A DNA stretch of 64,000 nt, from positions 62,001 to 126,000 of the forward strand of contig JAFGCO010000065.1 in assembly GCA_016932575.1 (NCBI GenBank). Direction: 5' to 3'. A program made the position numbers and the translations under genes. The DNA comes from a bacterium (GTDB lineage: Bacteria; Zhuqueibacterota; QNDG01; JAFGCO01). Below the pieces are notes generated by a model. It saw only the letters and a list, made by a program, of their open reading frames with translations. It was not told the DNA's origin and did no database searches. Positions 1 to 10,713 of this stretch are shown here, piece by piece (within the stretch, counting starts at the first letter, position 1; every line of letters begins with the position of its first letter).

Positions 1-720
1 CTGAGCCATATTTTGCAGATTATGCTGATTACAAAATCGGCATCGGCGCCCCTTCTGATTGACACCTATCTGCATACTTCGAGTCCGCCGGTACGAAATA
101 AACTGCTTTATATCTTTTCACAAATGAAATCCGCCATCAAATCCGAAGTCAACAGACGGATAAATAGTAGCAAACCAAAAGAGGTCAGAGATTTATTTAA
201 AATTTTACAGGTCTGCGATCCTGATAAAATAAATCTCGCTGCCCGAAAAATGATTAACCAGAAAGATACATCATTATTATGGGACGCTCTGGAGCATTTT
301 ATTCCCAAAACACAGGAAGATACCCGCCAGGTTATCGCGCTTTTTTTTAAGCACGACAATCCGGAAATTCAAAAAAAGGCAGCCGTCGCCATACTGAAAT
401 CGAATAACAAATTATTTATTGAGGATTTATTTAAACGGACAAACAAAACATTTATCTCAAAAAAGTGGCTGAACAATCTTATTCACTGGAGCAGAGAAGT
501 TAAATCGGAGCATGTATTTCAGGAATTAGATAAAGTATTCCAGAAGGAACCCGGTATTTTTAATAAGCTAAATGATAATATGCGTCTTAATGCTTTTAAA
601 AATATGTGTCAGATTGACACGAATAGATCCATTCAATCCTATAAATCAATGCGAATTTCAGATAACGATCCATTAGCACAAAAATGTCAAAAAATTATAG
701 CAAAATATAAAAAATCTTAA
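1..720 (+). CDS. C-terminal part of a HEAT-repeat-like protein (cut by left edge)
   Basis: The reading frame is open from the first base; the first possible internal start is a TTG at 13, but the upstream codons read on without a stop, so this is probably the end of a longer protein. The visible 235-240 residues are almost all alpha-helical in character, with repeating pairs of helices (for example around KINLAARKMI and PEIQKKAAVAIL) of the kind seen in HEAT-like scaffolds. No catalytic motif is visible. The stop overlaps the next start by one base (TAATG), which points to translational coupling with the degenerate HD-GYP protein. Function unknown; a scaffold or signalling partner is an inference from the repeats and the neighbour. 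Confidence 0.6.
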   Translation: MSHILQIMLITKSASAPLLIDTYLHTSSPPVRNKLLYIFSQMKSAIKSEVNRRINSSKPKEVRDLFKILQVCDPDKINLAARKMINQKDTSLLWDALEHFIPKTQEDTRQVIALFFKHDNPEIQKKAAVAILKSNNKLFIEDLFKRTNKTFISKKWLNNLIHWSREVKSEHVFQELDKVFQKEPGIFNKLNDNMRLNAFKNMCQIDTNRSIQSYKSMRISDNDPLAQKCQKIIAKYKKS

Positions 721-2120
721 TGCCGATGAATGACAACTCACTTCCTATAAGAGACCAGATCGAAGCGCTGATTATCCGCCTCGCTAAAGCGTCTAAAATG
801 TACAGTATTTATCAAAGCGATCACAAGCTGACGGGGGATATTTGTATCCAGCTGTTTGAGCTGCTGGAAAAAATCCTGATAATGCGTCGTGAAGTGACCA
901 TTGGTATCATATCCGATGAACTGGCATTCGAAAAAAAACCGTTTCTTGAAACCAGCGCAAAGGTCAGCGATTTTATTGACCGGTTAACAGAAAAAGGATT
1001 GAAAAAAATTACTTTCTGTCAGGGGATTATCCAAGAAGAAATTATCAAATTTATTGATATTATCTCTGAGGTCGCAAAACATAAAAGAACTTTTGAAGAG
1101 ACACTGCAACAATTTGAAAAACAAAATATTATCCATATTAAAATCGGCCATATCAGTCTGGAAGAAGAAGAACTGCTGCTATCCGGCGCCGATGATGTCA
1201 GGGGCCTGGCCGATAAAAGTTTTAAAAGGGGAGTAAAAACGATTGATCGTCAGCTGCAGAATATTATCGACAATAAACCAGTAGATATGGAATCAATCCG
1301 GCTGATTGCGGCTGCCCTGGTAAATTGTATGCTTGTGAATAAATCATTACTGATGATGCTGACTTCAATTAAACTGAATGATGAAGAAAAATACATTCAT
1401 AATTTGATCGTATGCGTATTTACACTGCTTCAGGCCGAAATGCTGGGTATCGACCGCAAATATTTTGTGGATATTGCCTCGGCTGCACTTTTACATAATA
1501 TTGGTATTCTATCTGCCGAAAAGACACTGGATATCGAAGAAATTAAAAAACAGGACAAGGCATTTATTGACGGCGTTATTCAGAATGGTGTAAAAATTCT
1601 GATCAACACGGAGGGTATCACACCTCTGGCACCTCTGGCCGCTCTTGAATATCCAATCCCTTATAAAAAATCCAAGCAGGGGAATCCTATTCATAATAAA
1701 GGATTGAACCTGATCAGCATGTTTATCACCATTTCCCGATATTATGACAGATTACGAAGCCTTCCCGAATACCAAAAGGATTCAGGACTCGAAAAAATAT
1801 ATGAAAAAATGATGTCCATGAGTGATATTCAGTTCCATCCCGATCTTTTGGGTAACTTTTTTAATGTAGTCGGACTTTATCCACCAGGTTCTATGGTGAA
1901 ACTGGTTACAGGAGAAGTTGGCATCGTAATTCAAAACAGTATCGTTGACATTCATCGGCCCACCGTGGAAATTATATACGATGCTGCAGGACGGGAATAT
2001 CCCCAACCGAAAACACTCAATCTTCTGGAAAGAAACCGCGAGGGAAAATTTAAATGTTCCATTCAGCATTCGATCGCCTACAATTCAAAATATAAAATAC
2101 CTGAAAAAGTCTCAAAATAA
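720..2120 (+). CDS. degenerate HD-GYP-domain protein
   Basis: A 466-residue protein. Residues about 220-370 follow the layout of HD-GYP cyclic-di-GMP phosphodiesterases, but key residues are altered: the HD signature in AALLHNIGI is HN, and the later H-E and GYP motifs are reduced to ALEYPIPY. Catalysis is therefore unlikely, and a binding or signalling role is more probable. The N-terminal 170 residues are helical with no recognised domain. The C-terminus (about 385-440) looks like the beta-rich tail (PPGSMVKLVTGEVG) found after many HD-GYP domains. The start overlaps the previous stop (TAATG). A PAS histidine kinase follows after 55 nt, so the three may form one signalling operon. Confidence 0.7.
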   Translation: MPMNDNSLPIRDQIEALIIRLAKASKMYSIYQSDHKLTGDICIQLFELLEKILIMRREVTIGIISDELAFEKKPFLETSAKVSDFIDRLTEKGLKKITFCQGIIQEEIIKFIDIISEVAKHKRTFEETLQQFEKQNIIHIKIGHISLEEEELLLSGADDVRGLADKSFKRGVKTIDRQLQNIIDNKPVDMESIRLIAAALVNCMLVNKSLLMMLTSIKLNDEEKYIHNLIVCVFTLLQAEMLGIDRKYFVDIASAALLHNIGILSAEKTLDIEEIKKQDKAFIDGVIQNGVKILINTEGITPLAPLAALEYPIPYKKSKQGNPIHNKGLNLISMFITISRYYDRLRSLPEYQKDSGLEKIYEKMMSMSDIQFHPDLLGNFFNVVGLYPPGSMVKLVTGEVGIVIQNSIVDIHRPTVEIIYDAAGREYPQPKTLNLLERNREGKFKCSIQHSIAYNSKYKIPEKVSK

Positions 2121-2175
2121 ATGTTTTTTCATTCATAACAAAATAGAAGAATACGATTTATTTTAAAAAATATGA

Positions 2176-3948
2176 ATGGCCGTGAAGACAATTCGATTTA
2201 AAATTCTTTTCATTTCAATAGCCGGCTGGGTCTGTATCAGTGTTTTTCTTCTCACCGCCTTGCATGCACCGATTCTTTATTATTATATTTGCGCTTTTCT
2301 GATATTGTCAGGTTCTCTGACTTTATTTTTCATGATTCGCCGGCAATCTCAACTGATCAATTTGATTTCGAGCGGTTTGGATATTATAAAATCCGGCAAT
2401 TATAAGTATCGAATGGGAATTGAGCGTCCGGATGTATTTGGACAAATATCCCAATCTGTGGATCATATGGTTGAAATACTCGAGAAAAACGAAAAAGCTT
2501 CTCACGATCTCGAGATGGACAATGAGGTTCTTGTAGACCGTATCCGTGAGACACACAGCATTCAGGAGCGCTTTCAACGGCTGTTTGAAAATCCCAATTA
2601 CGGTATTTTCTTATGCGATTTTGAAGGCATGATTATCGATGTGAATGCCACCGGATGCAATCTTCTCGAATATACCAAAGAGGAACTGCTCCATTCCTCA
2701 TTTTACAATTTATATGCACCTGAAGAACTAACACGTTCAATTAATGCCACAAAAATAGGCGATCGTCAGCAAGCCATCCGATTCGAGTCCAGGATGCAGA
2801 CAAAAAATCAGAAAATACTGGATGTTGAAATCAGCTCGAATATTTATGATTTCAAGAATGAAATCATTCAAAATATTGTATCGGATATTTGTCAGCGGAA
2901 ACAGATGGAATCCGAACTGAGACATTCAGAAGAAAAATTTCGGTCTTTCATGGAATCTGCCAATGATTTAATGTTTATCACAGATACTTCAGAAACCATC
3001 GTTTATGCAAATCAGGCAATGATACAAGCACTGGGCATGTCATTGGAAATTCTGCAAACGAAACAGCTCTCTGATCTGATATATTCAGAGTCAGAAGAGA
3101 CAGAAGATCAAAGTAAAAATGAAGATCATGATGGAGCGATGCGGGAACTGATATGGAAATCGAAAACCACCGGTAAAATTTATGGGGAATTGATTACCTC
3201 TGTCATTCTCAACGATCATAATGATCCTATCGGATTAAGGGGCGTATTCAGGGATGTGACAGAACGAAAAAAAATCGCCGAATCCCGCCGCCTGGCTCAG
3301 CTCGGAAAGCTTGTTGCTGACGTTGCCCATGAAGTAAAAAATCGTCTCATGGCAATTCTGGGCATTGTTGAATATATCCTTCTCGAGTATAACAAAGATC
3401 CTGAAATAAAAAATGACATGCTGATGATTCATGAAGAATGCAGGACAATGGATGATTTTGTGAGGCAAATGCTGAACTTTTCTAGACCAAGCGAAGGTAT
3501 TTATGTCGAAACAGATATCCATGCTGTCCTGGATTCGGTATTAAGACTGCTTTCTAAATCACTTCGCCGCGATCAAATACAATTAAAGAAATCTTATGAC
3601 AAAAAAGCACCCAATGTGAAAGTCGATGAAAAACAAATGAGCGAAGTCTTCATGAATTTAATACAGAATGCACAGGATGCTATGGAAAAAGGAAGCGCTC
3701 TCGAAATCATTACATCCTTTAAAGACGGCCAGGTTTATGTCGATATCAAAGACCACGGCGCCGGCATTCCCGAAGAGTACCTTGGAAAAATTTTCGATCC
3801 GTTTTTTACGACCAAAGATACAGGAACCGGTTTAGGCGTATCCGCCTGTTACGGAATTATTCATTCACATGGTGGAGAATTAACCTATACAAGCGAGATG
3901 GGCAAAGGCACCACAGCGCATGTCATCCTTCCGGCATCAAATTCCTGA
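2176..3948 (+). CDS. membrane PAS sensor histidine kinase
   Basis: A 590-residue sensor kinase. Two hydrophobic segments lie at about residues 7-25 and 29-48, followed by a HAMP-like linker, then two PAS domains (about 130-245 and 250-365). The phosphoacceptor motif VAHEVKN places the conserved His near residue 385. The ATP-binding domain has an N box ([10 protein letters not shown]), G1 (DHGAGIPEE), an F box (FDPFFTTK) and G2 (GTGLGV), so all boxes are present and it should be active. There is almost no periplasmic loop between the two membrane segments, so sensing is probably cytoplasmic through the PAS domains. No response regulator is adjacent; the degenerate HD-GYP protein upstream may be functionally linked. 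Confidence 0.9.
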   Translation: MAVKTIRFKILFISIAGWVCISVFLLTALHAPILYYYICAFLILSGSLTLFFMIRRQSQLINLISSGLDIIKSGNYKYRMGIERPDVFGQISQSVDHMVEILEKNEKASHDLEMDNEVLVDRIRETHSIQERFQRLFENPNYGIFLCDFEGMIIDVNATGCNLLEYTKEELLHSSFYNLYAPEELTRSINATKIGDRQQAIRFESRMQTKNQKILDVEISSNIYDFKNEIIQNIVSDICQRKQMESELRHSEEKFRSFMESANDLMFITDTSETIVYANQAMIQALGMSLEILQTKQLSDLIYSESEETEDQSKNEDHDGAMRELIWKSKTTGKIYGELITSVILNDHNDPIGLRGVFRDVTERKKIAESRRLAQLGKLVADVAHEVKNRLMAILGIVEYILLEYNKDPEIKNDMLMIHEECRTMDDFVRQMLNFSRPSEGIYVETDIHAVLDSVLRLLSKSLRRDQIQLKKSYDKKAPNVKVDEKQMSEVFMNLIQNAQDAMEKGSALEIITSFKDGQVYVDIKDHGAGIPEEYLGKIFDPFFTTKDTGTGLGVSACYGIIHSHGGELTYTSEMGKGTTAHVILPASNS

Positions 3949-4066
3949 TAGCAAATAAATTCACTCTTTATCACAGTAAAGTAACATCTATTTCTTATTT
4001 TCCGATGAATCATCTGCCATAAACACGTTGATTTTAATGGAAAAAAGTTGTATTATTCAGGTCAAG

Positions 4067-6931
4067 ATGAAAAGTATGCTGACCATGTCTCAAGACCTGT
4101 TGGAAGGCGACTTTATCTCAGTTGATCTCGAAACCACTGGTCTTGATCCTCAAACAGATTCCATTATTGAAGTGGGCATGGTACGAATAGCGCAGGGAGA
4201 TATTTGCGAAACTTATGAGCAGTTGATTAATCCTGGAATAACCATTCCTTCTCCGATTACACAGCTTACAGGCATCCAAAATCAAGATTGTCAGGATCAA
4301 CCCGTACTTGAAGCGGTTTTTCCGGACATTCTGGAATTTATCGGGGAACAGTGGATTATCGCACATAATGCAGATTTTGATTTTGATTTTCTCAATCAGG
4401 CAAAACGAAAGCTGGCACCCCGTACAGCGAGATTAGCCTACAATCGTGTAATAGACACACTTACCCTGTCCCGCTTATTATTGCCCTGGCTGCCCAACCA
4501 TCGGCTCGATACCATCTGTGAGTTTCTAAAAATTCATGAAAAACCCGAACATCGGGCGCTTGCAGATGCAAAAGCAACAGCCCTGATCTTTCAAAAATTA
4601 ATGCACAGAGCCCGCTCATTGAGTCTTGCTCAGGTTGAAATTATCATTACCCTGTTACATGGAGCCAAACACGGGCTCCGTTTGTTTTTTGAGAAAATCA
4701 AAAATTATATCGAGGCTTATGGCTCGACTCAAGCCCCTGCAGTAACCATGCCCAATAATATTCTGGGCCATATAAAAATCTCAGAAAAACAGGTAAAAAA
4801 CGGAAAAATAGATGAGAAGACCATCGAATCGTTCTTTAATAAAAATGGACCATTGAGCAGTCATCTTGATGATTATGAGCAACGGGAACCGCAAATTAAA
4901 ATGGCCAAAACCGTCGGTCAGGCCCTGAATCGCCAGGAATATATGCTGGCTGAGGCCGGAACCGGTATTGGTAAATCCATGGGCTATCTGGCACCGGCCG
5001 TACTTTGGATCAGTGAAAATCCGGAAAAATGCATTATCGTATCCACACATACCAAAACTTTACAGGATCAACTCTTTCATAAAGAGCTCCCCCTTCTTCA
5101 AAAAATATATCCTCAGAAATTTTCAACAGTGCTGCTAAAAGGACGCTCAAATTATCTTTGCAAGCGGCGCTATATTCAATTGTTAACCCAGCTTCTTGAA
5201 AGACTGTCACCCGCTCAGCAGGTCCAATTACTGCCACTGGTTGTTTGGGCCGAAATGACCGTAACCGGAGATATTGAAGAAAACGCCGGATTCCATCGAA
5301 ATTCCAACAATGCCTTATGGTCCCAAATTAATTGTGAGCAAGGACATTGTCTGGGCACTCAATGTGCCTTTTATCAGGAATGTTTTTTACAGAGAATAAG
5401 AAAGTCGAGCCGGTTTGCCAATTTTGTTATCATCAATCATGCCCTGCTTTTTTCGAGTCTGATGCAATCCCATTCAATCCTCGGTGATTTCGACTCATTA
5501 ATTGTGGATGAGGCGCATCAAATGGAACGAGTTGCTTCTCAAAATTTGGGGATTGTTCTCAGTATGGGATTGTTTTGGGATACGATACATGGGCTCTATC
5601 AATCTAAACCAGAAGAGGTTGGCATTCTGATAGTGCTCAAGCATATTATGGCAATCCAGCAAACTGACATTCCCAATTATAAAGAAATGAATAATCAAAT
5701 CCATGTGCTGATCCAGCTGGTCATTACAGTTTTCCAGCACGCACAGCACTTTTTTCAGAAACTGGATGCATATACCGGCAAGCGTATTCAGCAAAACGGT
5801 GCACAGACCCGGATTCGATTACGTCATGCATCAGAATTACAGCAGGCTCTGGGTATCGTACTCGGACAAACCATACAAGCAGTGGAAAGTCTTTCTGATG
5901 AAATGCAGATTCTTATATCCCGTTTGATATCCCTGAATCTTTCGGAAAAATCAGAACTGGAAAATCTGGAGCAAGAGTTATCCACTGTGTTTGATCGATT
6001 ATTTCAACTCAGGGCGTATTTAAACCATTTCCAGGAAGCTGATTACAATGAACATATCATCTGGTGTGAAAAAAGGATTTATCATGACAATCAGGATGTC
6101 ATACTGACTTCGGTACCTTTGAATATTGCGGACATTCTGGCCAATACGCTGTATTCTAGACTGAAACGATGCATTTTAACATCAGCCACGCTGACAGTAG
6201 GCAATCAGTTTGATTATATAACGGGCCGCCTGGGTTTCGATAAGGTCGATAAAGATCGCCTTCGCACACAAATATTTGGTTCTCCATTTCATTATCCGGA
6301 TCAGGTCCTGTTCCTCATACCCTCTTTTCTGCCCTATCCCAAAGCCGATTCTTATACATATCGTATCGGGTGTTTTATTGAATCGGTCATCCGAACTCAT
6401 CCCAGGGGAACACTGGTATTGTTTACATCTTATAAAATGCTGAATGAAGTGCATGCGAATATTCAACCGAAATTGGAAGCGCAAGGTATCGAAGTTCTGG
6501 GACAAGGCATCAGCGGATCTCATTCAGCCATCCTAAAATCATTTATAAAAAAGGAACAATCTGTACTGCTGGGTACAGCAAGTTTCTGGGAAGGTGTGGA
6601 CGTACCGGGCAAGTCACTGGAAATACTGGTGATCACACGAATCCCCTTCGATGTACCCACCGACCCATTGGTGGAGGCCCGTATGGAAGAGGCGGAAAAA
6701 AAATTCGGAAGCGGATTCTTCCACTATGCGGTTCCAGAAGCCATTGTTAAATTCCGTCAGGGATTCGGAAGGCTGATCCGTACTGCTGGAGATCGTGGCG
6801 TGGTCCTGCTTCTGGATCAACGGGTGATTAAAAGTAAATACGGGCAGCTTTTTCTGTCTTCCCTACCTGTCCCGCCGGTGGTCTGCGATTTGGAGCAGCA
6901 AGTTATGGAACAATTACAAAAATGGTTCTAG
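4067..6931 (+). CDS. dinG: DinG-family helicase with N-terminal DEDD exonuclease domain
   Basis: This is the exonuclease-helicase form of DinG (as in Firmicutes), about 954 residues. The N-terminal domain has the DEDDh exonuclease motifs [19 protein letters not shown] and HRALADAKA. The helicase core has Walker A AGTGIGKS, the DEAH box VDEAHQME, and late motifs in [16 protein letters not shown] and QGFGRLIR. Cysteines in CKRR, CEQGHC, GTQC and QEC are positioned like the iron-sulfur ligands of XPD/DinG helicases. It probably acts in DNA repair or removal of unusual DNA structures. The open frame begins with a TTG at 4028; I prefer the ATG at 4067, which has AGGTC at a sensible distance, but ATGs at 4037, 4076 and 4085 are alternatives. 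Confidence 0.9.
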   Translation: MKSMLTMSQDLLEGDFISVDLETTGLDPQTDSIIEVGMVRIAQGDICETYEQLINPGITIPSPITQLTGIQNQDCQDQPVLEAVFPDILEFIGEQWIIAHNADFDFDFLNQAKRKLAPRTARLAYNRVIDTLTLSRLLLPWLPNHRLDTICEFLKIHEKPEHRALADAKATALIFQKLMHRARSLSLAQVEIIITLLHGAKHGLRLFFEKIKNYIEAYGSTQAPAVTMPNNILGHIKISEKQVKNGKIDEKTIESFFNKNGPLSSHLDDYEQREPQIKMAKTVGQALNRQEYMLAEAGTGIGKSMGYLAPAVLWISENPEKCIIVSTHTKTLQDQLFHKELPLLQKIYPQKFSTVLLKGRSNYLCKRRYIQLLTQLLERLSPAQQVQLLPLVVWAEMTVTGDIEENAGFHRNSNNALWSQINCEQGHCLGTQCAFYQECFLQRIRKSSRFANFVIINHALLFSSLMQSHSILGDFDSLIVDEAHQMERVASQNLGIVLSMGLFWDTIHGLYQSKPEEVGILIVLKHIMAIQQTDIPNYKEMNNQIHVLIQLVITVFQHAQHFFQKLDAYTGKRIQQNGAQTRIRLRHASELQQALGIVLGQTIQAVESLSDEMQILISRLISLNLSEKSELENLEQELSTVFDRLFQLRAYLNHFQEADYNEHIIWCEKRIYHDNQDVILTSVPLNIADILANTLYSRLKRCILTSATLTVGNQFDYITGRLGFDKVDKDRLRTQIFGSPFHYPDQVLFLIPSFLPYPKADSYTYRIGCFIESVIRTHPRGTLVLFTSYKMLNEVHANIQPKLEAQGIEVLGQGISGSHSAILKSFIKKEQSVLLGTASFWEGVDVPGKSLEILVITRIPFDVPTDPLVEARMEEAEKKFGSGFFHYAVPEAIVKFRQGFGRLIRTAGDRGVVLLLDQRVIKSKYGQLFLSSLPVPPVVCDLEQQVMEQLQKWF

Positions 6932-7008
6932 AAAATAGCAGGATTTTTAATGTAAAACGAAAAAATAAAACAAGTCAGACTAATTTTATAAATATGGGGA
7001 CGACAATA

Positions 7009-8469
7009 ATGGAAAAAAAAATTGTCATGGAAGGGCTCACATTCGATGATGTTTTGCTGATCCCTGATAAATCGGATGTCATACCAAATGAAACAGACCT
7101 GCGAACCCGTTTAACTCGTAATCTTTGGGTGAATATTCCCCTCATCTCTGCGGCTATGGATACAGTAACCGAATCGCGGCTGGCCATTGCTATTGCAAGA
7201 GAGGGCGGTATCGGAATTATTCATAAAAATCAGTCGATTGAAAACCAGGCCGCACAGGTGGATAAAGTAAAACGATCAGAAAGCGGTATGATTTTCAATC
7301 CTTTATCTCTTTCTCCAAAGAAAACCATTCAAGATGCACTGCAGTTAATGCATCAGTACCATATCAGCGGCATCCCGATTGTGGATGGTGAAAAACTTGT
7401 GGGCATATTGACAAACCGGGATATCCGTTTTCTAACAGAACTGGATCAGCCTATTGAGAATGTGATGACAAAGGAAAATTTGATTACGGCGCCGATAGGC
7501 ACAAAACTGAATGAGGCTGAAAAAATCCTGCAAAAACACCGGATTGAGAAACTGCTGATTGTGGATGATACCGGCAAGCTGCGCGGTCTGATCACTGTAA
7601 AAGACATTCAAAAACGAAAAGCTTTTCCTCATGCAGCAAAAGATGAATCGGGCCGTCTTCTTGCAGGTGCCGCAGTTGGCGTGTCAAAGGATACGATGAA
7701 CCGGGTATTGGCCCTTCGGGATGCAGGAGTGGATGTGATATGTGTGGACACAGCTCACGGCCACTCAAAAGGTGTATTTAAAACAATTCAAACCATCAGA
7801 AAAGAATTCCCTGATATTGAATTGATTGGCGGTAATGTGGCAACCAAGGAGGGCGCTCTTGTGTTGATTAAAGCGGGAGTGGATGCCGTGAAAGTTGGTA
7901 TTGGACCGGGATCGATTTGTACCACGCGAGTTGTGGCTGGCGTGGGAGTACCTCAACTTTCCGCTATCATGCAATGCACGGAAATATGCCAGAAACATAA
8001 TACCCCTCTCATCGCCGATGGCGGCATCCGGTACTCCGGAGACATTGCCAAGGCCATTGCCGCTGGTGGCGATACAGTTATGCTTGGATCTATTCTAGCA
8101 GGGGTTGAAGAGAGTCCCGGCGAAACAGTCCTTCTTGAAGGACGCAGCTATAAAGTCTATCGTGGCATGGGATCTTTGGGCGCCATGGCCGAAGGAAGCG
8201 CGGATCGTTATTTTCAGGAAAGTGCCGAACGCAATAAATTGGTACCAGAGGGTATCGAAGGACGTGTCCCCTACAAAGGACGGCTTTCAGATGTGGTGTA
8301 CCAGCTGGTGGGCGGTATTCGTTCTTCTATGGGATACTGCGGTGTTCGTACCATACAAGAAATGAAAAACAAGACGCGGTTTGTGAAAGTGACTGAAGCC
8401 AGTGTACGAGAGAGCCATCCGCACGACGTCACGATTACAAAAGAAGCTCCGAATTATCAAAGAGGATAA
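7009..8469 (+). CDS. guaB: inosine-5'-monophosphate dehydrogenase
   Basis: It oxidises IMP to XMP, the first committed step of guanine nucleotide synthesis. The protein starts with the typical [10 protein letters not shown] segment. It has a CBS pair at about residues 95-210 inserted in the barrel, the catalytic loop GPGSICTTR with the active-site Cys near residue 304, and the flap region RYFQES. From the ATG at 7009 (GGGGAC upstream) it is 486 residues, the usual length; the open frame reaches back to 6922 and would overlap dinG, but that extension is unlike the family. It lies 77 nt after dinG and is followed by a terminator-like hairpin. Confidence 0.97.
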   Translation: MEKKIVMEGLTFDDVLLIPDKSDVIPNETDLRTRLTRNLWVNIPLISAAMDTVTESRLAIAIAREGGIGIIHKNQSIENQAAQVDKVKRSESGMIFNPLSLSPKKTIQDALQLMHQYHISGIPIVDGEKLVGILTNRDIRFLTELDQPIENVMTKENLITAPIGTKLNEAEKILQKHRIEKLLIVDDTGKLRGLITVKDIQKRKAFPHAAKDESGRLLAGAAVGVSKDTMNRVLALRDAGVDVICVDTAHGHSKGVFKTIQTIRKEFPDIELIGGNVATKEGALVLIKAGVDAVKVGIGPGSICTTRVVAGVGVPQLSAIMQCTEICQKHNTPLIADGGIRYSGDIAKAIAAGGDTVMLGSILAGVEESPGETVLLEGRSYKVYRGMGSLGAMAEGSADRYFQESAERNKLVPEGIEGRVPYKGRLSDVVYQLVGGIRSSMGYCGVRTIQEMKNKTRFVKVTEASVRESHPHDVTITKEAPNYQRG

Positions 8470-8470
8470 A

Positions 8471-8503
8471 AAAACGGACAATGCTTTTTTACTCGTCCGT
8501 TTT
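8471..8503 (+). terminator. hairpin after guaB
   Basis: Inverted arms AAAACGGAC (8471-8479) and GTCCGTTTT (8495-8503) flank a 15-nt loop directly after the guaB stop. The right arm ends in TTTT followed by ATTT. It could stop transcription of guaB before the convergent rpsT. The loop is longer than in typical intrinsic terminators, so efficiency is uncertain. Confidence 0.65.
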
Positions 8504-8649
8504 ATTTCAATGCTCAAAATATCGTGGATAAATCTTTGATGGGTATTCAGCACTCATATCAAAACAGAAGCTGTGCCGGTATTTATGCGCCCACCTTTCT
8601 GCATCATGGTAAAGTTTACATTAACCAGAACCAGGAAAACAAGACCGGA

Positions 8650-8904
8650 TTATTGAATACTATTAACCATTCTTGTCAATTTGGATTTGATATTGGCTGC
8701 TTTATTTTTATGAATAATACCTTTTACTGCCATACGATCCAAAAGGCTGGCTGTTTTTTTCAATTCAACAGCTGCGGATTCTTTATCCGGTGCATTTTGG
8801 ACCTTTTTAATAGCGTTTTTCATTTTCGATCGCTTTTGAACATTTCGCATACGTCTTGTTTCATTTTGTCGAGTACGCTTTTCAGCCGATTTATGTTGTG
8901 GCAT
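8650..8904 (-). CDS. rpsT: 30S ribosomal protein S20
   Basis: An 84-residue basic protein with the N-terminal pattern of S20 (MPQHKSAEKRTRQNETRR) and the conserved later helix ending in LTRMVNSIQ. It binds 16S rRNA early in assembly of the small subunit. It is a single gene on the minus strand, convergent with guaB and divergent from the DUF2953-like gene. The length is normal for the family. Confidence 0.95.
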   Translation of the reverse strand: MPQHKSAEKRTRQNETRRMRNVQKRSKMKNAIKKVQNAPDKESAAVELKKTASLLDRMAVKGIIHKNKAANIKSKLTRMVNSIQ

Positions 8905-8989
8905 AAATACCCCTGTCTTGGTTCAAATTAAACAGAGAAAAATATACGAAAATTCATTTTGTATGTCAAGGGAATATTTATAAAACTCC

Positions 8990-9598
8990 ATGTTTTATCT
9001 TTTGTTAGGCTTAACTATAATCGCCTTGTTGTGGATTATTTTTGGAACTTATCGAATCACAGCATATGGCGAAATCAGAAAAGGGCATTGGTCTCTTACA
9101 ATTGGCCTTGTACGCTTTAAATATCTGTTTACGATTAAATGGCAAAATCAATCTTCTGGTAAAAATAAACTTATGATCACAATTTTTACAATGTCCGTTC
9201 CCGCCAGAATTAGGGCGCGTGAGAAAAAAAATGAAAAGAATCGTTTTGAGATTTCAGTCAAAAATCTGTTTGGCCAATCAAAAAGAAATTTACAGAAAAT
9301 ATCAACCCTCTCTCCCCTGATTCTAAAATTGCTGAAAAAAATAAAGGTGATGGAGTTGAGCATCAATGGACAAATGAGCCTATGGGATCCTGCAACATCA
9401 GGGATTATTTACGGATTGTCACAGTGGGTACGCAGTTACCCGATTTCACCGGTGGATATCCGTATCTATCCCCTGTTTTATCCTGATGAAAGTGCCGCAA
9501 TATGTCATTTGAAAATTAAATTCTGTGTGGCTTCAATTTTATATTTAATGTTCCGGGAACGTCATATCTGGAAACCGATGATTTCCGGAAACCGATGA
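8990..9598 (+). CDS. DUF2953-like membrane-anchored protein
   Basis: A 202-residue protein with one N-terminal membrane segment (about 2-20, YLLLGLTIIALLWIIFGTY), followed by a basic, beta-rich stretch and a helical part. The layout resembles Bacillus YtfI (DUF2953), which in sporulating Firmicutes is encoded just before ytfJ/gerW, exactly as here. I rely on the pairing as much as on sequence. The role is unknown; by analogy it may be a membrane partner of the GerW-type protein. The stop lies 14 nt before the start of the next gene. Confidence 0.65.
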   Translation: MFYLLLGLTIIALLWIIFGTYRITAYGEIRKGHWSLTIGLVRFKYLFTIKWQNQSSGKNKLMITIFTMSVPARIRAREKKNEKNRFEISVKNLFGQSKRNLQKISTLSPLILKLLKKIKVMELSINGQMSLWDPATSGIIYGLSQWVRSYPISPVDIRIYPLFYPDESAAICHLKIKFCVASILYLMFRERHIWKPMISGNR

Positions 9599-9612
9599 TA
9601 AGGAGGCAATCA

Positions 9613-9987
9613 ATGGTTATTCAGGATCTGGTAAAAACGGTGCTTAAAGAGTTGCGTGAAATATCCAAAACACAAACCGTGGTCGGAGATCCCATTAAAG
9701 TGCAGGCGGCCACTGTAATTCCTGTCTCTAAGGTATCTTTGGGTTTTGGCATTGGAGGTGGAGAAGGTTCCGAAAAATCCAGCGCCTATGAGGGAACAGG
9801 CGGCGGGATCTCCATTGAACCACAAGCGTTTATAGTCGTTCAAAATGAAAAGGTGGAACTCATTAGCCTGAAAAAGACAGGTACGGCATTGGGTGAAGTG
9901 GTTGATCTGGTTCCCAAAGTACTGGATCGGATGCAAAAAATGAAAAAGAAAAACAAATCCTCTTCCGAATCGGGAGAAAAATCATGA
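9613..9987 (+). CDS. GerW (YtfJ) family protein
   Basis: A 124-residue protein with the features of the GerW/YtfJ family: a short helix, then VVGDPIKVQAATVIPVSKVS, a Gly-rich segment (GFGIGGGEGS, GTGGGISIEP), and the ending PQAFIVVQNEKVELISL. In Bacillus the family is linked to spore germination, but it is also common in organisms that do not make spores. The open frame begins at 9595, but AGGAGG at 9601-9606 makes the ATG at 9613 the start. The 3' end overlaps the next gene by four bases (ATGA). No other sporulation gene is visible in the window. Confidence 0.85.
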   Translation: MVIQDLVKTVLKELREISKTQTVVGDPIKVQAATVIPVSKVSLGFGIGGGEGSEKSSAYEGTGGGISIEPQAFIVVQNEKVELISLKKTGTALGEVVDLVPKVLDRMQKMKKKNKSSSESGEKS

Positions 9988-10178
9988 AACAGCATCGAAA
10001 GCATGATCAGGAAGATTTGTTTGGGCTTTCTGAATTAGATACACTGAAACGTCAAATCAAAGAGATGGATCAGCAAATCTCCCATGCATTAAAGGCCAAT
10101 GATTACACAGAAGCCAAAAAACTCACAGACCAGCAGGCGGAGTTGCTTCAAGCACTGGTTGAAAAAGGGGAAATATAA
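9984..10178 (+). CDS. small coiled-coil hypothetical protein
   Basis: A 64-residue charged protein, predicted to be one long helix with heptad-like spacing (LDTLKRQIKEMDQQI, LKANDYTEAKKLTDQQAELL). The second half resembles a UVR/TPR-like helical hairpin (NDYTEAKKLTDQQAEL). The start overlaps the GerW-type stop (ATGA) and dut follows 7 nt later, so it is part of a four-gene operon. Function unknown. Confidence 0.6.
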   Translation: MKQHRKHDQEDLFGLSELDTLKRQIKEMDQQISHALKANDYTEAKKLTDQQAELLQALVEKGEI

Positions 10179-10185
10179 TTGACTC

Positions 10186-10638
10186 ATGGTAAATTGCATT
10201 GTTGAAATATGCCAGGAAGCTGGCTGCCAGGATCTCCCGATTCCTCACTACCAGACCGAGGGATCTTCTGGTATGGACTTGTATGCGGCCGTGGACAAAC
10301 CAATAACAATACAACCAGGTGAAGTTATGCTGGTGCCGACTGGCATACGCATAGCTCTCTCTCCCGGTTATGAAGCACAGGTGCGTCCCCGTAGCGGTCT
10401 GGCCCTCAAACATGGAATCGGCCTGCTGAACAGCCCGGGCACAATTGATGCCGATTATCGAGGGGTCATCGGAATTATTCTGTTTAATTTCGGCCGTGCT
10501 GTCTTTACGATCCATCGTGGTGACCGGATCGCTCAGATGGTCATTGCCAGAGTGGAGAACGCCAAAGTCAAAGTGGTTCGTGTATTACCGGAAAGCGCCC
10601 GGGGCAATGGCGGTTTTGGATCTACAGGAAAGCAATGA
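10186..10638 (+). CDS. dut: dUTP pyrophosphatase
   Basis: It hydrolyses dUTP to dUMP and pyrophosphate, keeping uracil out of DNA and feeding dTMP synthesis. All five motifs of trimeric dUTPases are present: [21 protein letters not shown] with the catalytic Asp, GDRIAQMV, and the C-terminal [10 protein letters not shown] that closes over the active site. At 150 residues it has the usual length. It is the last gene of the cluster that begins with the DUF2953-like gene, and it converges on citrate synthase. Confidence 0.96.
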   Translation: MVNCIVEICQEAGCQDLPIPHYQTEGSSGMDLYAAVDKPITIQPGEVMLVPTGIRIALSPGYEAQVRPRSGLALKHGIGLLNSPGTIDADYRGVIGIILFNFGRAVFTIHRGDRIAQMVIARVENAKVKVVRVLPESARGNGGFGSTGKQ

Positions 10639-10713
10639 ATGATATACAGAGGTGAGATATAAGATTCTGGCATATAACATGATAAAATCTCAATTGATAT
10701 TTCTGAATCGATT

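Noticed and set aside
8524-8931. 135-codon open frame on the plus strand
   Set aside because: It is antisense to rpsT, which matches S20 along its whole length.
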